8,533 nucleotides of DNA, from positions 1 to 8,533 of the forward strand of contig JAGGTX010000026.1 of NCBI GenBank assembly GCA_021163525.1, read 5' to 3'. Under the pieces are notes generated by a model. It worked only from the letters and a program-made list of their open reading frames with translations. It made no database searches and was not told the origin of the DNA. Shown here one piece after another: positions 5,331-8,533 of this stretch. The position numbers were made by a program, and so were the translations under genes. The DNA is from Caldifarciminota bacterium. Its GTDB lineage: Bacteria > Hydrothermota > UBA3072 > B12-G15. Positions within the stretch are counted from its first letter, which is position 1; each line of letters opens with the position of its first letter.

Positions 5331-6759
5331 AGAATATCTCACATACGATGATGTTCTACTTGTCCCTGGGCATTCTAAAGTTTTACCATCACAGGTTGAC
5401 ATATCCACAAGGTTTTCAAGGAACATAGAATTAAAAATACCCATTGTTTCTGCGGCAATGGATACAGTTACAGAGTGCAGAATGGCTATTGCCATGGCTG
5501 TTCAGGGTGGTATTGGTGTGATTCACAAGAATATGCCCATTGAAAAACAGGCAGGGGAGGTAGAGAGGGTGAAGAGGTATGAATCTGGAATGATACAGGA
5601 CCCGATTGTGCTGAAGGAAAGTGATACAATTGCCAGGGCAAAGGAACTTATGGCAAAGCACGATATTTCAGGCCTTCCTGTTGTGGATGAAGAAAACAGG
5701 CTGATAGGTCTGCTCACCAAGAGGGATATAATCTTTGAAGACAATCCCAATGTTCCTGTTGTGAATGTGATGACATCAAGGGAAAATCTTGTGACTGGTA
5801 AGGAGGGGATTACCCTTGAAGAGGCAAAGGAGATTTTCCGTAAGAAGAAGATAGAGAAACTCCCCCTGATTGATAATAATGGGAAACTGGTTGGTTTAAT
5901 AACAATAAAGGACATCCTGAAAAAAATAAATTATCCAAATGCAACGAAGGACAGGAATGGAAGATTGAGGGTTGCTGGAGCAGTGGGTGTGGCACCTGAT
6001 ACCCTTGACAGGGCAAAGGAGATGGTGTCCTGTGGTGTGGATGCACTTGTTATTGATACTGCACACGCACATACAGAGAAGGTAAGAGAAACAACTATCC
6101 TCTTAAGGGATAGATTTGATGTTGATATTGTTGTCGGGAATGTTGCAACAAGGGAGGCGGTTAAATTCCTTCTTGACCTTGGGGTTGATGGTATAAAGGT
6201 GGGTATAGGGCCTGGTTCAATATGCACAACAAGGGTGATTGCAGGTATCGGTGTTCCACAGCTAACTGCGGTTATGGAGTGTTCAAAGGCATCAAAGGGG
6301 ATCCCTATCATTGCTGACGGTGGTATTAAGTACTCTGGAGATATAACAAAGGCACTTGCTGGTGGTGCTGATGCCGTTATGATAGGGAGCCTCCTTGCAG
6401 GAACAGAGGAATCACCAGGTGAACCCGTGATTTATGAAGGAAGGAGATTCAAGGTTTACAGAGGCATGGGTTCAATTGAGGCTATGAAAGAGGGAAGTAA
6501 AGACAGATACTTCCAGGAGGGTAAACTTGTCCCAGAGGGTGTTGTTGCAAGGGTTCCATACAGAGGACCTGTAAATGAGATACTATTCCAGTTGACAGGT
6601 GGACTTCGTTCTGGAATGGGTTATGTTGGAGCAAGGAATCTTAAAGAGTTGAGGGAAAAGGCAAGGTTTATAAGGATAACCTCATCAGGCCTCAGGGAAA
6701 GCCATCCGCACGATGTTGTGATTACAAGGGAACCACCAAATTATGAGATACAGAAGTAA
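5320..6759 (+). CDS. guaB: Inosine-5'-monophosphate dehydrogenase
   Basis: GuaB oxidises IMP to XMP with NAD+, the committed step toward GMP and GTP; it is a cytoplasmic tetramer. The 479 residues match the family length. The N-terminus LTYDDVLLVPG (7-17) and VSAAMDTVTE (43-52) begin the TIM barrel. Two CBS motifs (a Bateman domain, about 92-200) interrupt it and usually bind ATP/GTP or alarmones to regulate the enzyme. GIGPGSICTTR (295-305) holds the catalytic Cys302. IADGGIKYSGD (331-341) binds IMP phosphate. The mobile flap with Arg396-Tyr397 (DRYFQEGKLVPEGV) is intact, as is the C-terminal ESHPHD...PPNY. IDTAHAH (245-251) has Ala where DTAHGH is usual, a mild substitution. An upstream in-frame ATG at 5299 lacks a ribosome binding site and would add residues the family does not have. 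The gene overlaps dapF by 11 nt and the next gene by 17 nt. Confidence 0.98.
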   Translation: MVFEEYLTYDDVLLVPGHSKVLPSQVDISTRFSRNIELKIPIVSAAMDTVTECRMAIAMAVQGGIGVIHKNMPIEKQAGEVERVKRYESGMIQDPIVLKESDTIARAKELMAKHDISGLPVVDEENRLIGLLTKRDIIFEDNPNVPVVNVMTSRENLVTGKEGITLEEAKEIFRKKKIEKLPLIDNNGKLVGLITIKDILKKINYPNATKDRNGRLRVAGAVGVAPDTLDRAKEMVSCGVDALVIDTAHAHTEKVRETTILLRDRFDVDIVVGNVATREAVKFLLDLGVDGIKVGIGPGSICTTRVIAGIGVPQLTAVMECSKASKGIPIIADGGIKYSGDITKALAGGADAVMIGSLLAGTEESPGEPVIYEGRRFKVYRGMGSIEAMKEGSKDRYFQEGKLVPEGVVARVPYRGPVNEILFQLTGGLRSGMGYVGARNLKELREKARFIRITSSGLRESHPHDVVITREPPNYEIQK

Positions 6760-8533
6760 TCTTGATGACCTCACAGGTCTCCCCCTGAGAGAGGAGATCA
6801 GGCGCCACATTGAGGAAAGGTTAAAGAAGAGAAAGCCCTTCCACATCTATATGGTGGACATTGACTACTTCAAGGTAATCAATGACCAGTTTGGACATCT
6901 TAGAGGTGATGAGATTATCAAGGATGTTGCAGACCTTCTCAGGAATTCCATAAATGAGAATGAATTTGTGGGAAGATACGGTGGGGATGAATTTGTTATT
7001 GTTGTTAGTGGAAGCAGGAATCCTGACGAACTCCCTCTAAGGCTCAGTGAACATCTTAAATACAGGGAATTTCCAGGGGACCCTCCTGTTAGACTCACCC
7101 TGAGCTTTGGACATGCATCCTATCCTCAGGATGGAAGGACATATGTAAAGTTGATAGGAAATGCAGATGAGAGGCTCCTGGAAAGGAAAAGGAGGAGGCA
7201 TACTGGAATAAGGTTCATTGGAAGGGAAAACATAATATCCCTCCTGAAGGGGAGTCTCGGCCAAACCGCAGAGGGGAAACCTGCATTCATCCATATAATT
7301 GGTAAACCAGGTGTGGGTAAAAGCAGAATCCTTGAAGAAATTTCTGTTATTGCCGGGATGATTGGGTTTGAAATCATACACTCCCAATGCAGGATACCAG
7401 GACCCAACCACCCTGTGAGCCAGTTCTCCATTCCAGGTATGGTGAATCTTCGCTGGAAGATTACATGGAGGCTGAGAGAGATGTCAAAGAAGAGACCCCT
7501 TCTATGGGTTATAGATGATATAGAGTATTGTCCCAAAGAGATGGCGGGTGTCCTGAAAGAGGTCTTCAGGCTCATAGAGAAAGAAAGGGTGATGGTGATA
7601 ATTACAGGTTCCCCTGATTATGCATACCAGGGATTCACAAGGATTCAAGTGCCACCATTTGACCTGAAGATGACGGGTGAGTTCATAAAGGGAATACTTG
7701 GAATTACAAATGTTGACCAGAGGTTTATCCTCCACGCATACAGGGAGAGTGAAGGAATACCAGGGAGGATTATGGTGATTGTGAACAACTTCCTCTCATC
7801 GGGTATTCTTGCAATAGATACCAGTGGGATCACCCTGAGAGAGGGGGTCTCCATTGACCTCTCAGAGAGTGTCATAAATCAGTTCAAAAACCTTTCAAGG
7901 AACGAGAGAAGGATCCTCATATATGCGGCACTTTTGAATGATGTTGCAACAATGGAGAATATGGAAGAACTCCTTGGTCTGGATTTTAAGAAACTTGAAG
8001 ATGTAAAGAGAAAAGGTATAAGGGCAGGTATCCTTGTTGATGATAAGGGTTTCAGGTTCTCAGATAATGCTGTGAGGGATGCAGTGATTGATATGGAGAA
8101 CCCTGGAAAGACAATCCTTCAAAAAGCAGGGGATTTCCTCTTTGAAAGGGGATATTATAGCAATGCTGCAGTTGTGTATGAAATGGCAAACAAACGGGAA
8201 AAGGCATTCCTCTCTTACATTAAGACAACAAGGGATTTTATGGAGAGGGGACTTCTTGCAGATGCCCTGAATTTGCTTGAGGAGGTTTCAAAGTGGAGTG
8301 AAGAAAAGTGGTTTGACACAGCTGAGTTTCACGGAATTTATGCAGATTATTACTTCAGGGTTGGTGATTATAACAGGTCAATTGAGCACCTTGATATTGC
8401 ATACAGGGAAAGCCAGTTACCCAGGTTCCTGCTGAAGAAGGCAAAGTGCTATGGAAGGCTTGGTAAACTCTCAGAGGCATACAATCTGGCCAGGGATGCG
8501 GGCGATATTGCACTGCCATTCATGACAGAGATT
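6743..8533 (+). CDS. GGDEF diguanylate cyclase fused to STAND ATPase, winged helix and TPRs (3' end beyond the window)
   Basis: 597 residues are visible and the frame has no stop. The GGDEF domain starts at once (DDLTGLP at 8-14). D39 (metal), N47 and D56 (guanine), and GGDEF at 80-84 keep the same spacing as PleD D327, N335, D344 and GGEEF. SFG-A-YP and a degenerate AD-x-x-L...K end the domain near 150, so it should be catalytically able. The inhibitory RxxD site is absent: the equivalent residues are N71 and E74. FIGREN (about 158) opens an AAA_16/STAND-type ATPase with Walker A GKPGVGKS at 187-194 and Walker B LLWVIDD ending at D258-D259. The sensor-like strand VIITGS is near 285-290. Residues about 380-452 look like a winged helix, and TPR-like helices begin near 455 (GYYSNAAVVYEMA, VGDYNRSIEHLDIA). 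No signal peptide or membrane segment is seen. The ATG at 6743 is the only one ahead of DDLTGLP and lies inside guaB, with a weak AAGGGA far upstream, so translation is probably coupled. Confidence 0.9.
   Translation, partial: MRYRSNLDDLTGLPLREEIRRHIEERLKKRKPFHIYMVDIDYFKVINDQFGHLRGDEIIKDVADLLRNSINENEFVGRYGGDEFVIVVSGSRNPDELPLRLSEHLKYREFPGDPPVRLTLSFGHASYPQDGRTYVKLIGNADERLLERKRRRHTGIRFIGRENIISLLKGSLGQTAEGKPAFIHIIGKPGVGKSRILEEISVIAGMIGFEIIHSQCRIPGPNHPVSQFSIPGMVNLRWKITWRLREMSKKRPLLWVIDDIEYCPKEMAGVLKEVFRLIEKERVMVIITGSPDYAYQGFTRIQVPPFDLKMTGEFIKGILGITNVDQRFILHAYRESEGIPGRIMVIVNNFLSSGILAIDTSGITLREGVSIDLSESVINQFKNLSRNERRILIYAALLNDVATMENMEELLGLDFKKLEDVKRKGIRAGILVDDKGFRFSDNAVRDAVIDMENPGKTILQKAGDFLFERGYYSNAAVVYEMANKREKAFLSYIKTTRDFMERGLLADALNLLEEVSKWSEEKWFDTAEFHGIYADYYFRVGDYNRSIEHLDIAYRESQLPRFLLKKAKCYGRLGKLSEAYNLARDAGDIALPFMTEI

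Noticed and set aside
5274..6311. Several open frames of 70-130 codons on the minus strand opposite guaB
   Set aside because: They are mirror frames of a strongly conserved gene, have no ribosome binding sites and have low-complexity Ser/Thr/Pro/Ile composition.
6865..7875. Overlapping minus-strand frames opposite the GGDEF-STAND gene
   Set aside because: The plus strand has an uninterrupted frame with exact GGDEF and Walker motifs across the same bases.
8088..8270. A 60-codon plus-strand frame near the right edge
   Set aside because: It is out of frame with, and contained in, the STAND-TPR gene, and has no signals of its own.
1..8533. The window as a closed circle joining the right-edge gene to the left-edge TPR gene
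   Set aside because: Joining position 8533 to 1 puts the right-edge gene in a frame that meets a stop at 43-45, so the two are not one gene across the ends.

Overview
The window is a protein-coding stretch of a bacterial chromosome. It carries seven genes (two of them cut by the window edges), no RNA genes, no CRISPR array and no insertion sequence. Codon use favours AGA/AGG arginine and ATA isoleucine, and intergenic space is small. A secreted protein ends in a C-terminal module resembling the type IX secretion (Por/T9SS type A) sorting tails. Together with a HycI-type hydrogenase maturation protease and a very large GGDEF/STAND/TPR regulator, this suggests an uncultured, perhaps thermophilic bacterium of the FCB group or a WOR-3/Hydrothermae-like lineage. 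That placement is inference; nothing here identifies the organism.

Layout. (1) Positions 2-1696, + strand: the C-terminal 564 residues of a TPR-repeat protein, open at the left edge. (2) Positions 1701-3554, - strand: a secreted protein with two similar Rossmann-like (ThuA/glutamine-amidotransferase-like) modules and a T9SS-like tail. It converges on gene 1 with only 4 bp between the stop codons. (3) Positions 3555-3720: an AT-rich divergent control region with a promoter facing each way and a short inverted repeat. (4) Positions 3721-4173, + strand: a HycI-type [NiFe]-hydrogenase maturation protease without a Shine-Dalgarno sequence, apparently read from a leaderless transcript. (5) From a consensus-like promoter at 4203-4231 runs a tightly overlapped four-gene operon: ridA (4250-4627), a short dapF-like gene (4620-5330), guaB (5320-6759) and a gene that starts inside guaB and runs off the right edge (6743-8533+).

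How the genes fit together. RidA removes reactive enamine/imine by-products of PLP enzymes. DapF makes meso-diaminopimelate for lysine and peptidoglycan. GuaB is the committed step to GMP/GTP. The last gene encodes a GGDEF (diguanylate cyclase) domain at the very N-terminus, followed by a STAND-type AAA ATPase, a winged-helix region and TPR repeats. GTP, whose synthesis depends on GuaB, is the substrate of a diguanylate cyclase, so GTP supply and c-di-GMP output may be co-expressed here. The GGDEF-STAND-TPR protein is the most interesting item: its architecture suggests a cyclase switched on by nucleotide-driven oligomerisation. The TPR protein at the left edge may be the tail of a paralogue of it.
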